Part shown: in pieces, positions 9,276 through 20,107 of the stretch
How the letters are laid out: each line of letters starts with the position of its first letter
Numbering within the stretch: position 1 is the first letter of the stretch
Origin: an uncultured Sediminibacterium sp.
Lineage (GTDB): Bacteria; Bacteroidota; Bacteroidia; Chitinophagales; Chitinophagaceae
Direction: 5' to 3'
DNA length: 64,000 nucleotides
NCBI GenBank assembly: GCA_937911175.1
Contig: CALDSE010000012.1
Location: 1 to 64,000 of the forward strand
The notes under the pieces: generated by a model
The model's input: the letters and a program-made list of their open reading frames with translations, nothing else
Told to the model about the DNA's origin: nothing
Database searches by the model: none
Made by a program: the position numbers and the translations under genes

Positions 9276-11798
9276 TTAAAACAATTCAGGTTGTGTATCG
9301 TTAGGATCCTTTATGACTACTTTATTCTCCCAAGCCATTTCTACGGTTTTAGAGAAGTCGACTAATTTAGTACCAATGGCTTTCCAACCCATCAGATCCA
9401 CTATCTTACTCACTTTAAACTTCGTCTTTCTTACCTGTGCGCCTCTACCAGTACTAACGGCTAGTATAGGTTCTGCGAAAGTAGAAACAGCCTCCACATA
9501 GTTACCAGCACCTTCTTTAATAAAAGTAAAAGGTGTTTTTAAAGTAGTGGTTTCAATAAGAAAGCGTTTGATGTTAAACTGCAACTTTTCTTTATCTAAA
9601 TAAACAGCAGTTACAATTTTTTCAGGATTAAACTTCTCTATAAAAATTACTTTCTCTGGATCAAATCTTTGACTTTGTTCTGTATCGGTTACTTCATAAT
9701 TACCATCCTTGGTAATGACTAATAACTTCTCATCTTCAAAGGTACCCAAATAAATGCCTTTCTCCTCTGTATTTAAACGACCAAACTTATCGTCAAACCA
9801 TAATTTACGACCCGTTAGGGTACTTTTACCGGCTTCTTTTAGCTTTATGGCTTTTACAGGATACTTAGTAACCTGATTACCCACGCTACTTCTTCCCTTT
9901 ACTTCTAAGGTATCAAAGAAAAAGTCAAACTCTTTTATACGTGCCGAACAATTAGGGCTTAATATGACTTTCACCGATTCTGCCTCCCCATTCATATTCA
10001 CCGACATATAATGCACTTTCGACTTCTCTGTACTCTTGGCTAAAAAATATTCTTTATCACGGGTTACACCGGTAACATTAAAACGTTTTGAATAAGTAAT
10101 ACCTGAAGCGCCGTCGGAATACACCATATTATAGGTGGTGCGTTCGTCATTTTTCTGAAAGACAGCTGCATGTATGATATCTTTTCCAATAAATACTTTA
10201 TCTGAAACCTTGACCACTTTCATCACCCCCGATTTAGCGAAGGCTATGATATCATCATAGTCGGTACAATCACATAAAAATTCATCTTTCTTTAAGCTGG
10301 TACCCACAAAACCTTCTGCTCTATTAATGTATAATTTAGTATTGGCAATAGCCACCTGCTTCACTTGAATGGTATCGAATTCTTTAATTTCTGTTTTACG
10401 CTCCTTACCCTTACCATATTTCTTAGCTAGATTTTCGTAATAAGCCACACAATAATCCACTAAATTGGCTAAATGATTTTTAACTTCTCTAATTTCTTCT
10501 TCAATAGTTTTTATTTGCGCATTTAACTCGTCAATATCTAGTTTGTAAATTCTTCTAACGGGCTTATCAGTCAATTTTAAAATATCGGCACGCTCAATGG
10601 TTTTTTTAAATTTCTTTTTGAAAGGTTGAAAAGCATCGTTAATAGCATCTATAACTTTATCCCAGCTCGCATGTTTCTTTTCTAGTTCCTTATATATTTT
10701 TTCTTCAAAGAATATTTTTTCTAAACTAGTGAAATGCCATTTGTCTTCTAATTCTCTTAATTGAATTTTTAATTCTAATTCTAATAAGCCCTTGGTATGA
10801 TCTACAGAATGACGCAGTAAATCGGAAGCGCCTAGAAACTGAGGTCTTTGGTTAACAATTACACAGGCATTAGGCGAGATACTTATTTCACAATCGGTAA
10901 AGGCATATAGTGCATCAATGGTAATATCCGGAGAAATGCCTGTGGCTAAATCAATTTGTATTTCTACTTCAGCAGCCGTTACATCGGTCACTTTTTTAAT
11001 TTTAATTTTACCTTGGTCATTGGCCTTGGTAATACTTTCCATGAGTTGAGTGGTGGTCACACCATAAGGAACGTCTTTGATAACTAAAGTTTTCTTATCA
11101 AACTCTTCAATATGTGCTCTTACTCTTACTTTGCTTCCTCTTCTTCCATCATTATAATTACTGGCATCAATCATACCCCCTGTTTGAAAATCGGGCAATA
11201 ATTGAAACTTCTTTCCTCTTAAATGTTTTATTGCAGCATCGGTAAGTTCTATAAAATTATGTGGTAAAATTTTAGTGGATAAACCCACTGCTATACCATC
11301 GGCTCCTTGTGCTAATAATAAAGGAAATTTCATTGGAAGTGTTACGGGCTCTTGCTTACGACCATCATAACTTAAAGCCCAATCGGTGGTTTTACCATTA
11401 AAGGCTACCTCTAAAGCAAACTTGCTTAAACGCGCTTCAATATATCTAGCTGCCGCTGCATCATCTCCTGTTCTCACATCTCCCCAGTTACCTTGGGTTT
11501 CAACTAGCATATCTTTCTGACCAATATTCACCAAAGCATCTCCAATACTTGCATCTCCATGCGGATGATATTGCATACTTTGTCCAATAATATTAGCCAC
11601 TTTATTAAACCTGCCATCATCCATTTCCTTCATGGCATGTAAAATTCTGCGTTGTACTGGTTTTAATCCATCTTCAATAGCAGGCACAGCACGCTCTAAT
11701 ATTACATAAGAAGCATATTCTAAGAACCAATTTTTATATTGGCCTTGTACACCTGACTCATTTTCTGTAACCCTACTTAAATTTTTCTCTTTTGCCAT
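9276..11798 (-). CDS. parC: DNA topoisomerase IV subunit A (GyrA/ParC family)
   Basis: YASYVILERAVPAIEDGLKPVQRRILHAM, QYHPHGDASIGDALVNIGQ, DVRTGDDAAAARYIEARLS. Confidence 0.9.
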   Translation of the reverse strand: MAKEKNLSRVTENESGVQGQYKNWFLEYASYVILERAVPAIEDGLKPVQRRILHAMKEMDDGRFNKVANIIGQSMQYHPHGDASIGDALVNIGQKDMLVETQGNWGDVRTGDDAAAARYIEARLSKFALEVAFNGKTTDWALSYDGRKQEPVTLPMKFPLLLAQGADGIAVGLSTKILPHNFIELTDAAIKHLRGKKFQLLPDFQTGGMIDASNYNDGRRGSKVRVRAHIEEFDKKTLVIKDVPYGVTTTQLMESITKANDQGKIKIKKVTDVTAAEVEIQIDLATGISPDITIDALYAFTDCEISISPNACVIVNQRPQFLGASDLLRHSVDHTKGLLELELKIQLRELEDKWHFTSLEKIFFEEKIYKELEKKHASWDKVIDAINDAFQPFKKKFKKTIERADILKLTDKPVRRIYKLDIDELNAQIKTIEEEIREVKNHLANLVDYCVAYYENLAKKYGKGKERKTEIKEFDTIQVKQVAIANTKLYINRAEGFVGTSLKKDEFLCDCTDYDDIIAFAKSGVMKVVKVSDKVFIGKDIIHAAVFQKNDERTTYNMVYSDGASGITYSKRFNVTGVTRDKEYFLAKSTEKSKVHYMSVNMNGEAESVKVILSPNCSARIKEFDFFFDTLEVKGRSSVGNQVTKYPVKAIKLKEAGKSTLTGRKLWFDDKFGRLNTEEKGIYLGTFEDEKLLVITKDGNYEVTDTEQSQRFDPEKVIFIEKFNPEKIVTAVYLDKEKLQFNIKRFLIETTTLKTPFTFIKEGAGNYVEAVSTFAEPILAVSTGRGAQVRKTKFKVSKIVDLMGWKAIGTKLVDFSKTVEMAWENKVVIKDPNDTQPELF

Positions 11799-11810
11799 AT
11801 TTTATCTTCA

Positions 11811-12179
11811 TTAGAGACGGTAAGTATCTTCACTACCTTCTACTAAACTATTTAATTCTATAAAAATAATATCTGTTAGCGCCTTTACTTCATGCCAAAC
11901 ATTGGCTTTAATAATCACTCTTGAAGGCGCTTCAATAGTGATGGTACCTTGTTCTTCTGTGCCTAAGTTTTTCCAGTTCATAGTAATTGACCCCTGCACC
12001 AGTAACATTTCTTCAGGGTTCTTGCCTGGCGACTTCCCTTTGTGATAATGCTGCCCACTAATAGTTCCAGCCTTTCTATATACTAGTAAAAACTCTCCCG
12101 TTCTATTGGTGCTAAAATAATGCAGGGCGCCCCGCTCATCTATTGCCTTCACATCTATTATAGAAACTGATACACTCAT
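11811..12179 (-). CDS. Cupin-fold (WxcM/FdtA-like) protein
   Basis: GQHYHKGKSPGKNPEEMLLVQGSITMNWKN...EAPSRVIIKANVWHEVKAL; cupin-like His/Glu pattern. Confidence 0.65.
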   Translation of the reverse strand: MSVSVSIIDVKAIDERGALHYFSTNRTGEFLLVYRKAGTISGQHYHKGKSPGKNPEEMLLVQGSITMNWKNLGTEEQGTITIEAPSRVIIKANVWHEVKALTDIIFIELNSLVEGSEDTYRL

Positions 12180-12227
12180 TTTATTATTTTAAAGAACTAT
12201 TTATTCTTGTTCTACTAATTTATATTT

Positions 12228-13058
12228 TTAATCTTCTACCACCACCGAAGAGCCACCTGGCATTTGCACCACGATATCTTTCCAACCTTTCTGCCAATTA
12301 CCTGCTAGTACTACCTTGCCTATTTCTTGCATGGCTTTTAATCTTGATACAATAAAAGCATCTCCTGTTTTAATTTTCATTTTACTTATTATATGCGCCA
12401 AAGCACTAGGAAGTTTTTGTGCATTTTTAGTAAGTAATGAAAAAATATCTTTATCATAAAACGAAGCAGACATACTTACTAATTTCTTACCACCTTCTAA
12501 AAAGCGAACACCTTCATTTTCTTGACATAATTTTTTCCACTCATCCGGATCAATTTCAAATTCACTTAAAGTAATTGGTCGCGCTAATTTTTTAGCTTTC
12601 AAAAATTCTTTAGGTTGTATTTCATTTAAATAGGTAGGATAAAATAATTGACCTTTATCATTTAAAAAAGGAAGATTATTTAAATATAAAACCTGCAAAC
12701 GACCTTGATAAGGTTTCAACTGACTCATTAACCAATAATATCCGCAAACATCATGTGCATTTTGTCCCATCCAAAACCAAACTTCTTCTTCCAGGTTTTC
12801 TTCTAAACTTTGAATAAGTTCATGCACGGTTAATTTATCATCCACTATAGCTAGCTGTTCTTCATAGGGAGAATGCTCCAATATATTTTTCCACCAATCG
12901 CGTCTAGCCTGATAACCTTCTGTTTCATAGATATCTAATAGAGGGCCCACGGCATAATCGTCCTTTATTTCAATGACCTTACCTGCTAGTGTCTCATCTA
13001 ATGCTATGGCGGCTTCAATAGAAGCCATATCTGCTGTATTAAATACTAAGTGTATCAT
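12228..13058 (-). CDS. DUF1835-like domain-containing protein
   Basis: [17 protein letters not shown]...[15 protein letters not shown]...[26 protein letters not shown]1835/DUF3658 style. Start overlaps the 3' end of parE. Confidence 0.75.
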   Translation of the reverse strand: MIHLVFNTADMASIEAAIALDETLAGKVIEIKDDYAVGPLLDIYETEGYQARRDWWKNILEHSPYEEQLAIVDDKLTVHELIQSLEENLEEEVWFWMGQNAHDVCGYYWLMSQLKPYQGRLQVLYLNNLPFLNDKGQLFYPTYLNEIQPKEFLKAKKLARPITLSEFEIDPDEWKKLCQENEGVRFLEGGKKLVSMSASFYDKDIFSLLTKNAQKLPSALAHIISKMKIKTGDAFIVSRLKAMQEIGKVVLAGNWQKGWKDIVVQMPGGSSVVVED

Positions 13059-14934
13059 GCGCTTTATCCAATTCTACTTTTAAATTATTGATAATAAAAT
13101 CCTGTCTCTCTTGGGTGTTTTTACCCATATAATATTCTAATAAATGCTGAATATGATCTCCTTGTTCTAAAATAACCGGATCTAATTTTATATCTGCATT
13201 AATAAACTTGCCAAATTCTTCTGGACTAATCTCTCCTAGTCCTTTAAACCTTGTAATCTCTGGCTTAGTACCTAATTCTTTGATAGCAGCTTGTTTCTCA
13301 GCTTCATCATAACAATAAATAGTCTTTTGTTTATTACGCACTCTAAATAATGGCGTCTCTAAAACAAATACATGGCCTTTCTTAACTAAGTCTGGGAAAA
13401 ATTGCAAGAAGAAGGTGAGAATTAATAATCGAATATGCATACCATCCACATCGGCATCGGTAGCAATCACAATTTGATTATAACGCAAGCCATCTAATCC
13501 TTCTTCGATATTTAAAGCGTGTTGCAATAAATTAAATTCTTCATTTTCGTAAACCACTTTTTTCGTTAAGCCAAAAGCATTTAAAGGTTTACCTCTTAAA
13601 CTAAATACAGCTTGTGTGTCTACATTTCTAGACTTCGTTATACTTCCACTTGCAGAATCTCCCTCAGTAATAAATAAAGTACTTCCTTGTTGTGAGGAAA
13701 TAAACATTTCTTTATTCTTAGTAGGTAAATCGTCATTCAAATGCACACGACAATCTCTTAATTTTTTATTATGCAAATTGGCTTTCTTAGCCCTTTCATT
13801 GGCTAATTTTTTAATACCGGCTAATTCTTTTCTTTCGTGTTCGTTTTGTTCAATTCTTTTTTTAAGCGCTTCGGCGGTGGCTGTATTTCTATGTAAAAAA
13901 TTATCTAATTCTTTGGCTAAAAATTCAGTAATAAAATTTTTCATACTTGGCCCGCCATCGGCTACATTCTGCGAACCTAATTTTGTTTTGGTCTGACTTT
14001 CAAATACAGGCTCTTGCACTCTCACCGAAATAGCAGCTACAATACTGGTTCTAATATCAGAAGCGTCGTAATCTTTTTTATAGAAATCGCGAATTACTTT
14101 TATATAGGCTTCTCTAAAGGCTTGTTGATGTGTTCCTCCTTGTGTAGTATACTGTCCATTCACAAAAGAAAAAATATCTTCTCCATAATCGTTGTTATGA
14201 GACATAGCCACTTCAATATCTTCTCCTTTTAAATGTATAATAGGATATCTAAGTTCGTCTGGATTGGTTTTTCTTTCAAGTAAGTCCAATAAGCCATTTT
14301 TACTGACATACTTTTTATCATTAAATAAAATACTTAAACCCGCGTTTAAATAACAGTAGTTCCATAATTGTCCATCAATATATTCATGTATATAATGGAA
14401 ATTTTTAAACATAGAAGTGTCGGGTGTAAACACCACCAAGGTACCATTGGCTTCCGTCGTTTTTATTTCTTTTGTCTCTTGAACGAGTACTCCTTTTTTA
14501 AAAGTGGCTGTTCTTTGTTTACCTTCTCTAAATGCAGTTACTAAAAAGTCTTCACTTAAAGCGTTCACTGCTTTTGTACCCACTCCATTTAAGCCCACCG
14601 ATTTTTGGAAGGCCTTACTATCGTATTTAGCACCTGTATTTATTTTACTTACTACATCTACTATTTTTCCAAGTGGAATGCCACGACCATAATCGCGTAT
14701 AGTTACTTCTTTACCTACTATACCTATTTCAATTTGTTTACCATAACCCATGGTGTGTTCATCGATACAGTTATCAATGACTTCTTTCATCAGTACATAA
14801 ATACCATCATCAGGAGCTGAACCATCTCCTAATTTACCAATATACATACCTGGTCTTAATCGTATATGCTCCTTCCAATCTAAAGACCGAATCGAATCTT
14901 CGTTATACTCTGATGGAATCTTAGTTTCTGCCAT
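13039..14934 (-). CDS. parE: DNA topoisomerase IV subunit B (GyrB/ParE family)
   Basis: [93 protein letters not shown] at 14934 preferred over TTG at 15024. Confidence 0.93.
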   Translation of the reverse strand: MAETKIPSEYNEDSIRSLDWKEHIRLRPGMYIGKLGDGSAPDDGIYVLMKEVIDNCIDEHTMGYGKQIEIGIVGKEVTIRDYGRGIPLGKIVDVVSKINTGAKYDSKAFQKSVGLNGVGTKAVNALSEDFLVTAFREGKQRTATFKKGVLVQETKEIKTTEANGTLVVFTPDTSMFKNFHYIHEYIDGQLWNYCYLNAGLSILFNDKKYVSKNGLLDLLERKTNPDELRYPIIHLKGEDIEVAMSHNNDYGEDIFSFVNGQYTTQGGTHQQAFREAYIKVIRDFYKKDYDASDIRTSIVAAISVRVQEPVFESQTKTKLGSQNVADGGPSMKNFITEFLAKELDNFLHRNTATAEALKKRIEQNEHERKELAGIKKLANERAKKANLHNKKLRDCRVHLNDDLPTKNKEMFISSQQGSTLFITEGDSASGSITKSRNVDTQAVFSLRGKPLNAFGLTKKVVYENEEFNLLQHALNIEEGLDGLRYNQIVIATDADVDGMHIRLLILTFFLQFFPDLVKKGHVFVLETPLFRVRNKQKTIYCYDEAEKQAAIKELGTKPEITRFKGLGEISPEEFGKFINADIKLDPVILEQGDHIQHLLEYYMGKNTQERQDFIINNLKVELDKAHDTLSI

Positions 14935-15070
14935 AATTATCAATGCTTTAGGGGCATAAAAAGGCCCTTGTCTGACTGCAAATCTAATGAGCGTGGTGGT
15001 TACCCCAATTTTACTTTTCACCAAATGCCCTAATTATGTGGATAAACGATTATTCTCTTATCTTTAAAGC

Positions 15071-15598
15071 ATCAAAATAGACCCAAAATACCCTATTACC
15101 GACCTTTCTTATATCAAACAGAAGGCAGGCGAATTAAGCGCAGAAAACGATCAATTCCAGGCATTTCTGACTGAAATAGATAGTGAAGCCCTTGACGAGG
15201 AAGCTTTTTCGTTGTCGGAACAAATTACTCCTCAAATTGATTGCACATGCTGTGGAAATTGTTGTAAAAGCTTAATGGTAAACATTGACGAAGCCGAAGC
15301 ATCTAATTTGGCGAATCATTTAGGTAAAACCAGGGAGGCATTTGATGAAGCCTATATTTCAAAAGGGGAATCGGGAAGAATGGTTATTAATGCTATACCC
15401 TGTCATTTTTTAGTGGGAAATAGTTGTTCAGTGTATGAACACCGTTTTGCAGGGTGCAAAGAATTTCCTGCCTTTCACATTCCTCAATTAAAAAAAAGAA
15501 TGTTTACGACTTATATGCATTACGACCGTTGCCCTATTATATTTAATGTGGTAGAAAATTTGAAGTTAAATTTACATTTTAAGAAACCAGAAGAATAA
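15071..15598 (+). CDS. YkgJ-family cysteine-cluster protein; start codon uncertain (non-ATG)
   Basis: DCTCCGNCCKSLM...CHFLVGNSCSVYEHRFAGCKEFPAFH...CPI. The ORF track starts at TTG 15212, but the frame is open from 15068 and codes a plausible N-terminus (IKIDPKYPITDLSYIKQKAGELSAENDQFQAFL) with no ATG/GTG/TTG. Confidence 0.75.
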   Translation: MKIDPKYPITDLSYIKQKAGELSAENDQFQAFLTEIDSEALDEEAFSLSEQITPQIDCTCCGNCCKSLMVNIDEAEASNLANHLGKTREAFDEAYISKGESGRMVINAIPCHFLVGNSCSVYEHRFAGCKEFPAFHIPQLKKRMFTTYMHYDRCPIIFNVVENLKLNLHFKKPEE

Positions 15599-15600
15599 TA

Positions 15601-16770
15601 ATGAGCATTCAATTTGGCATAGATAATTTACTTGCACTTGATCCAAAATGGAAAACAAAAAAGATTGCTTTTTTGACCAACGATGCTGCCACCACTTCTA
15701 AAGGAATTGCAAGTAGAAAGGCTTTAATAGACGCTGGATTTAATATCATTCAATTATTTTCACCAGAACATGGCATAAGCACAAAGGGAGCAGATGGACA
15801 TAAAATTAAAGACCAAGTAGACCCAATTACTAAATTAGCTATCATTAGTTTATATAATGAAAAATTAGCCCCCACTAAAGAAGATTTAAAAGGTATTGAT
15901 GTATTAATATTTGATATACCAGATGCAGGCACTAGATTCTATACCTATTTATGGACAATGAGTTATTTTATTGAAGCGGCTGCAAAATTTAATTTACCCA
16001 TATACATATTAGACAGACCAAACCCATTAGGAGGCATGTTTAATTTGGTAGAAGGCCCCATGCTCGATAGTTCGCTGAGTAGTTTCATAGGAAGGTTCTC
16101 TATCCCTATAAAACATCAATCTAGTTTTGGCGAATTGGCTAAGTATTTTAATGAAAGTCAAAACTGGAATGCCGATTTAAAAGTAATTCCTTGTAAAAAT
16201 TTAAAAAGAGAAGATTTGTTTTTTGATTGGAATTATAAATGGGTAAACCCCTCGCCTGCACTTCAAAATTTTGAAGCTTGTTTATTGTATCCTGGTTTAT
16301 GTTTATTTGAAGCCACCAATGTTTCTGTGGGCAGAGGCAGTGATTATAGTTTTGAATGGATAGGCGCTTCTTGGTTTAATATGCCCGCCATTGTAATGGT
16401 TTGGCAAAATATTTTAAAAGACGATATCAAAATTGAAACCCTACGATTAACCATGTTAGTTGATAATGAAATTGAAGATATCAAAGGCATACGGATTAAA
16501 GTCATTGCACCGAATGCATTTAATCCGGTGTTGACAGGGTTGATATTCTTAAAGCTAATTAAGGACATTCACCCACAAGATTTTAAATGGCAACCTTACC
16601 CAACGAATGTAAACCCTACTGGCGCGAATCATTTATCTTTACTATTAGGCATACCCGATGCTGAAAAACTTTTCGACCTGCCATTAAAAGACTGGTTAAA
16701 CAAAGTGGTATCGGCTTTAAAGGTGACACAATGGGAAAAAACAATGCAACCTTACTTGCTTTATGATTAA
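15601..16770 (+). CDS. DUF1343 / NamZ-family (exo-beta-N-acetylmuramidase-like) protein
   Basis: FGIDNLLALDPKWKTKKIAFLTNDAATTSKG..LFSPEHGI..DVLIFDIPDAGTRFYTYLWTMSYFIEAA..ILDRPNPLGG. Confidence 0.85.
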   Translation: MSIQFGIDNLLALDPKWKTKKIAFLTNDAATTSKGIASRKALIDAGFNIIQLFSPEHGISTKGADGHKIKDQVDPITKLAIISLYNEKLAPTKEDLKGIDVLIFDIPDAGTRFYTYLWTMSYFIEAAAKFNLPIYILDRPNPLGGMFNLVEGPMLDSSLSSFIGRFSIPIKHQSSFGELAKYFNESQNWNADLKVIPCKNLKREDLFFDWNYKWVNPSPALQNFEACLLYPGLCLFEATNVSVGRGSDYSFEWIGASWFNMPAIVMVWQNILKDDIKIETLRLTMLVDNEIEDIKGIRIKVIAPNAFNPVLTGLIFLKLIKDIHPQDFKWQPYPTNVNPTGANHLSLLLGIPDAEKLFDLPLKDWLNKVVSALKVTQWEKTMQPYLLYD

Positions 16771-16780
16771 TGAATCAAAT

Positions 16781-18796
16781 ATGAGAAAAACATTTTTACC
16801 AAAAACAATTAGATGGACATTATTATTAGGAATGAGTTTCTTGATCATAATGAGCTTATTAAGATTCACTTTTGTAAAAAGCTTCTCAGCACCTGTAAGT
16901 TCAGACAACAATTTAACTGCTTCCTATATTTTAGGCTTTAGATACGATCTTAGGTATGTCACCATTGTAATGATGATCACTTTATTATTCTCCTATATAA
17001 AACCATTCAACCCCTTTGATAATAAATGGGGGGGAAAAATTGCCATTACAATTTGGATGCTTTTTGTAAGTCTTTTACTCTTTTTTTATACCGCCGATTT
17101 TATCCATTATGCTTATGTACACCAAAGATTAAATGCAAGTATTTTAAGCTATATCGATAACCCACTTATTTCTATGCAAATGATGTGGCAGTCCTATCCC
17201 ATCATTAGCATTATTATTACTTTTGCAGTGGTTGAATGGGTATTGTATAAATTCATTACTTATACTTTGGTTTTAAGTAATAAATATGAAACAGCAGGTT
17301 CAAAAGTTAAAATAGCTATTACCCAAATTGCATTTTTTATAATTCTACTATACAGTGCCATAGGTAATATTATATATGAAGGTGGCCAATATCCATTAAG
17401 ATGGAGTGACGCCTATAGTTTAGGCAGTGATTATAAAGCCAATCTAGCATTGAACCCAATGCAATCATTTTTTAGTACGCTTAATTTTAGGTCTTCCAAA
17501 ATAGATACTGATTTAATTAAAAATAATTACAGTGTGATGGCGGAATACTTGAACATACCCACTCATGAACAAGATGCTCAAAACCTTAAATTTTCTAGAG
17601 CCAATACTGTAGTAGAAAATGATACAGTAGCGCCTAAGATAAAAAATGTAGTACTAGTTATATGTGAATCGTTTTCAGCCTACAAAAGCTCTATGATGGG
17701 TAACCCCTTAAATACGACACCTTATTTCAATAACATGAAAAAGCAGGGCGTGTATTTTAACAGGGCCTTTTCTCCTGCTTATGGCACTGCTAGAGGAGTG
17801 TGGGCAGTTTTAACAGGCACACCCGATATATTAGAAGGCAAGACCTCTAGTAGAAATCCATTAGCAGTAGACCAACATACTATTATGTCTGAATTTAAGA
17901 ATTTTGAAAAGTATTATTTTTTAGGAGGTAGCACAAGATGGGCAAATATAAAAGGAGTATTAAACAATAATATTACAGATTTAAAAATATACGAACAAGG
18001 TAGCTATCAGTCTAGTGAAATTGATGTTTGGGGAATTAGCGATAAGAATTTATTCTTAGAGGCAAATAAAACACTAAGCAAAAATACAAAGCCATTCTTT
18101 GCCATTATTCAAACTGCCGACAACCACCGCCCTTATACTATTCCTGCTGAAGATGTAAAAGTATTCGTTAAAAAAACAGTACCCAAGGATTCTTTATTGA
18201 AGTACGGATTTGAAAACAATGACGAGTACAATGCTTTCCGGTATACCGACTTCTGCATTGAACAATTTATAGAAGCCGCAAAGAAAGAAAAATATTTCAA
18301 TGAAACTTTGTTTGTATTTATTGGCGATCATGGCATTAAAGGAGATGCAGGAACAATGTTACCTACCTCTTTTACAGAACAAGGTTTAACCAATATGCAT
18401 GTTCCCTTATTATTTTATGCGCCTTCCATTTTGCAGCCTAAAGAATATGCAATGCCAGTGTCTCAGGTAGATGTTATGCCAAGTATTGCTTCTTTATGCA
18501 ATATTCCATACACCAATACTACCATGGGTAAAAATGTATTTACTACAGTACAACAAAACAAGAACACGATATTCTTATACGACGATTTTAATCAACAAAT
18601 TGGAGTATTGAATAATGAATATTATTATGGGTATCAATTAAAAAATCCTAATAAGCCCATATTTGAAAGTGTTGTAAATAATAAAGTCGTTAAAAACGAT
18701 ACTGCACAAAAACAAATGGATATACTAACAAAGGCCATGTATGAAACATCTAAATACATGTTAATACATAATCAAAAACTATCTATTAAAAAGTAG
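16781..18796 (+). CDS. LTA-synthase/sulfatase-family membrane phosphotransferase
   Basis: Five N-terminal TM segments, then a sulfatase-like domain (NVVLVICESFSAYKSSMMG, TARGVWAVLTGTP, FVFIGDHGIKG). Confidence 0.87.
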   Translation: MRKTFLPKTIRWTLLLGMSFLIIMSLLRFTFVKSFSAPVSSDNNLTASYILGFRYDLRYVTIVMMITLLFSYIKPFNPFDNKWGGKIAITIWMLFVSLLLFFYTADFIHYAYVHQRLNASILSYIDNPLISMQMMWQSYPIISIIITFAVVEWVLYKFITYTLVLSNKYETAGSKVKIAITQIAFFIILLYSAIGNIIYEGGQYPLRWSDAYSLGSDYKANLALNPMQSFFSTLNFRSSKIDTDLIKNNYSVMAEYLNIPTHEQDAQNLKFSRANTVVENDTVAPKIKNVVLVICESFSAYKSSMMGNPLNTTPYFNNMKKQGVYFNRAFSPAYGTARGVWAVLTGTPDILEGKTSSRNPLAVDQHTIMSEFKNFEKYYFLGGSTRWANIKGVLNNNITDLKIYEQGSYQSSEIDVWGISDKNLFLEANKTLSKNTKPFFAIIQTADNHRPYTIPAEDVKVFVKKTVPKDSLLKYGFENNDEYNAFRYTDFCIEQFIEAAKKEKYFNETLFVFIGDHGIKGDAGTMLPTSFTEQGLTNMHVPLLFYAPSILQPKEYAMPVSQVDVMPSIASLCNIPYTNTTMGKNVFTTVQQNKNTIFLYDDFNQQIGVLNNEYYYGYQLKNPNKPIFESVVNNKVVKNDTAQKQMDILTKAMYETSKYMLIHNQKLSIKK

Positions 18797-18846
18797 TTTT
18801 TATCTATAGTAGGAAATAAGGAATCTAATTTATAGCACTAAATTTA

Positions 18847-20040
18847 TTATACGCTTTCTGGTACTTCCTTTTTATCCACTCTTTTAGTACCTGCATATAA
18901 TTCATATTCTAGTAATCTGCAATCAATGGTGGCATTGTAAAATTCTATTCTTCTACTTGGTTTTAATCTTACCTTTTTAGCGAGTTCTAAATTGCCTGTA
19001 AATATATAACCGGTATATCCTTTGCAATTATTTTTCAGAAAATCGCCCATTCTTGCATAAGTGGCTTCTAATTCTAACTCCTCTCCTAAACGCTCTCCAT
19101 ATTCTGGATTAAACATAACTACAGCGCCTTGCGCATTGGAAGGAACATTAGTTTGTTCAAAATCACAGTCTTGAAAATAAATTAAGTGGTCTACACCCGC
19201 CATAGTAGCATTGGTTTTGGCAGTTTCAGTAGCGCGCTTACTTATATCGGAGGCAATAATTTTAAGCCCTGGTATTTTAATAATTTGTTCTTTCAATTTT
19301 ACATTTTCTAGCTCGTACATTTCTTTTTGATAACCTAGAATATGCATAAAGGCATACTGTGTTCTCAATAAACCTGGAACTCTATTAGTGGCAATAAGGG
19401 CAGCTTCAATAGCCAAGGTACCAGAACCACACATTGGATTGACAAAGGCGCCTTTTCTATCCCATTTAGTAGAAAGTATGGTAGCTGCTGCCAATGCTTC
19501 TAACATGGGAGCAGTGCCTGGTAATTTTCGATAACCATGTTTGGCTAATGTTTCTCCAGAGGTATCTAAAAACACTTCTGCTTCATCATTTTTCCAAAAT
19601 AAATAAACTACAGCCCCCGCTAAATCAGAACCAGTGGATGGTCTTTGTTGAGTAACTTCACGCATTCTATCTACAATGGCATCTTTTACTCTTAAATTCG
19701 CAAACAAATTCGTAGAAATAGTGGGATGAAACACATTACTAGTAACAGAAAAATAACCTTTTGGGTCAATTACCTTTTCCCAAGCAATGTTTACTAAATT
19801 ATTATAAAGCTCGTTGGGGTCATTACAAATAAATGACTTTAAAGAATACATGACCTGACTAGCACATCTTAGATTTAAATTCAACTTAATACAATCTTGA
19901 ACGGTACCCGTTAATTCAACCCCTGTTTGAAAAACTCTGTCCGGTGTAAAACCTAAAGCAAGCACTTCTTTACTCAAAGCGGGTGCTAACCATTTATGAC
20001 AGGTGATGATAATTTTATTGGGAGTAGTGAAAACTTGCAT
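18847..20040 (-). CDS. THUMP-domain class I SAM-dependent RNA methyltransferase (RlmL N-terminal/YpsC-like)
   Basis: FVNPMCGSGTLAIEAALIATN, IASDISKRATETAKTNA, VVMFNPEYGERLG. Confidence 0.88.
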   Translation of the reverse strand: MQVFTTPNKIIITCHKWLAPALSKEVLALGFTPDRVFQTGVELTGTVQDCIKLNLNLRCASQVMYSLKSFICNDPNELYNNLVNIAWEKVIDPKGYFSVTSNVFHPTISTNLFANLRVKDAIVDRMREVTQQRPSTGSDLAGAVVYLFWKNDEAEVFLDTSGETLAKHGYRKLPGTAPMLEALAAATILSTKWDRKGAFVNPMCGSGTLAIEAALIATNRVPGLLRTQYAFMHILGYQKEMYELENVKLKEQIIKIPGLKIIASDISKRATETAKTNATMAGVDHLIYFQDCDFEQTNVPSNAQGAVVMFNPEYGERLGEELELEATYARMGDFLKNNCKGYTGYIFTGNLELAKKVRLKPSRRIEFYNATIDCRLLEYELYAGTKRVDKKEVPESV

Positions 20041-20054
20041 GCAGTGAAGGTAAT

Positions 20055-20096
20055 TTAAAAAAAAAGCAAAAGGGCTTCAATTGCTTGAAACCCTTT
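20055..20096 (-). terminator. Intrinsic terminator downstream of tRNA-Val
   Basis: Inverted repeat AAAGGGcTTCAA-ttgc-TTGAAaCCCTTT followed on the minus strand by a T-run (reverse complement of the A-run at 20057-20065). Confidence 0.75.
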
Positions 20097-20107
20097 GTCT
20101 TATTCTG

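Noticed and set aside
14935-15024. Extended N-terminus of ParE from TTG at 15024
   Set aside because: The 30 extra residues do not look like GyrB/ParE; ATG at 14934 fits the family.
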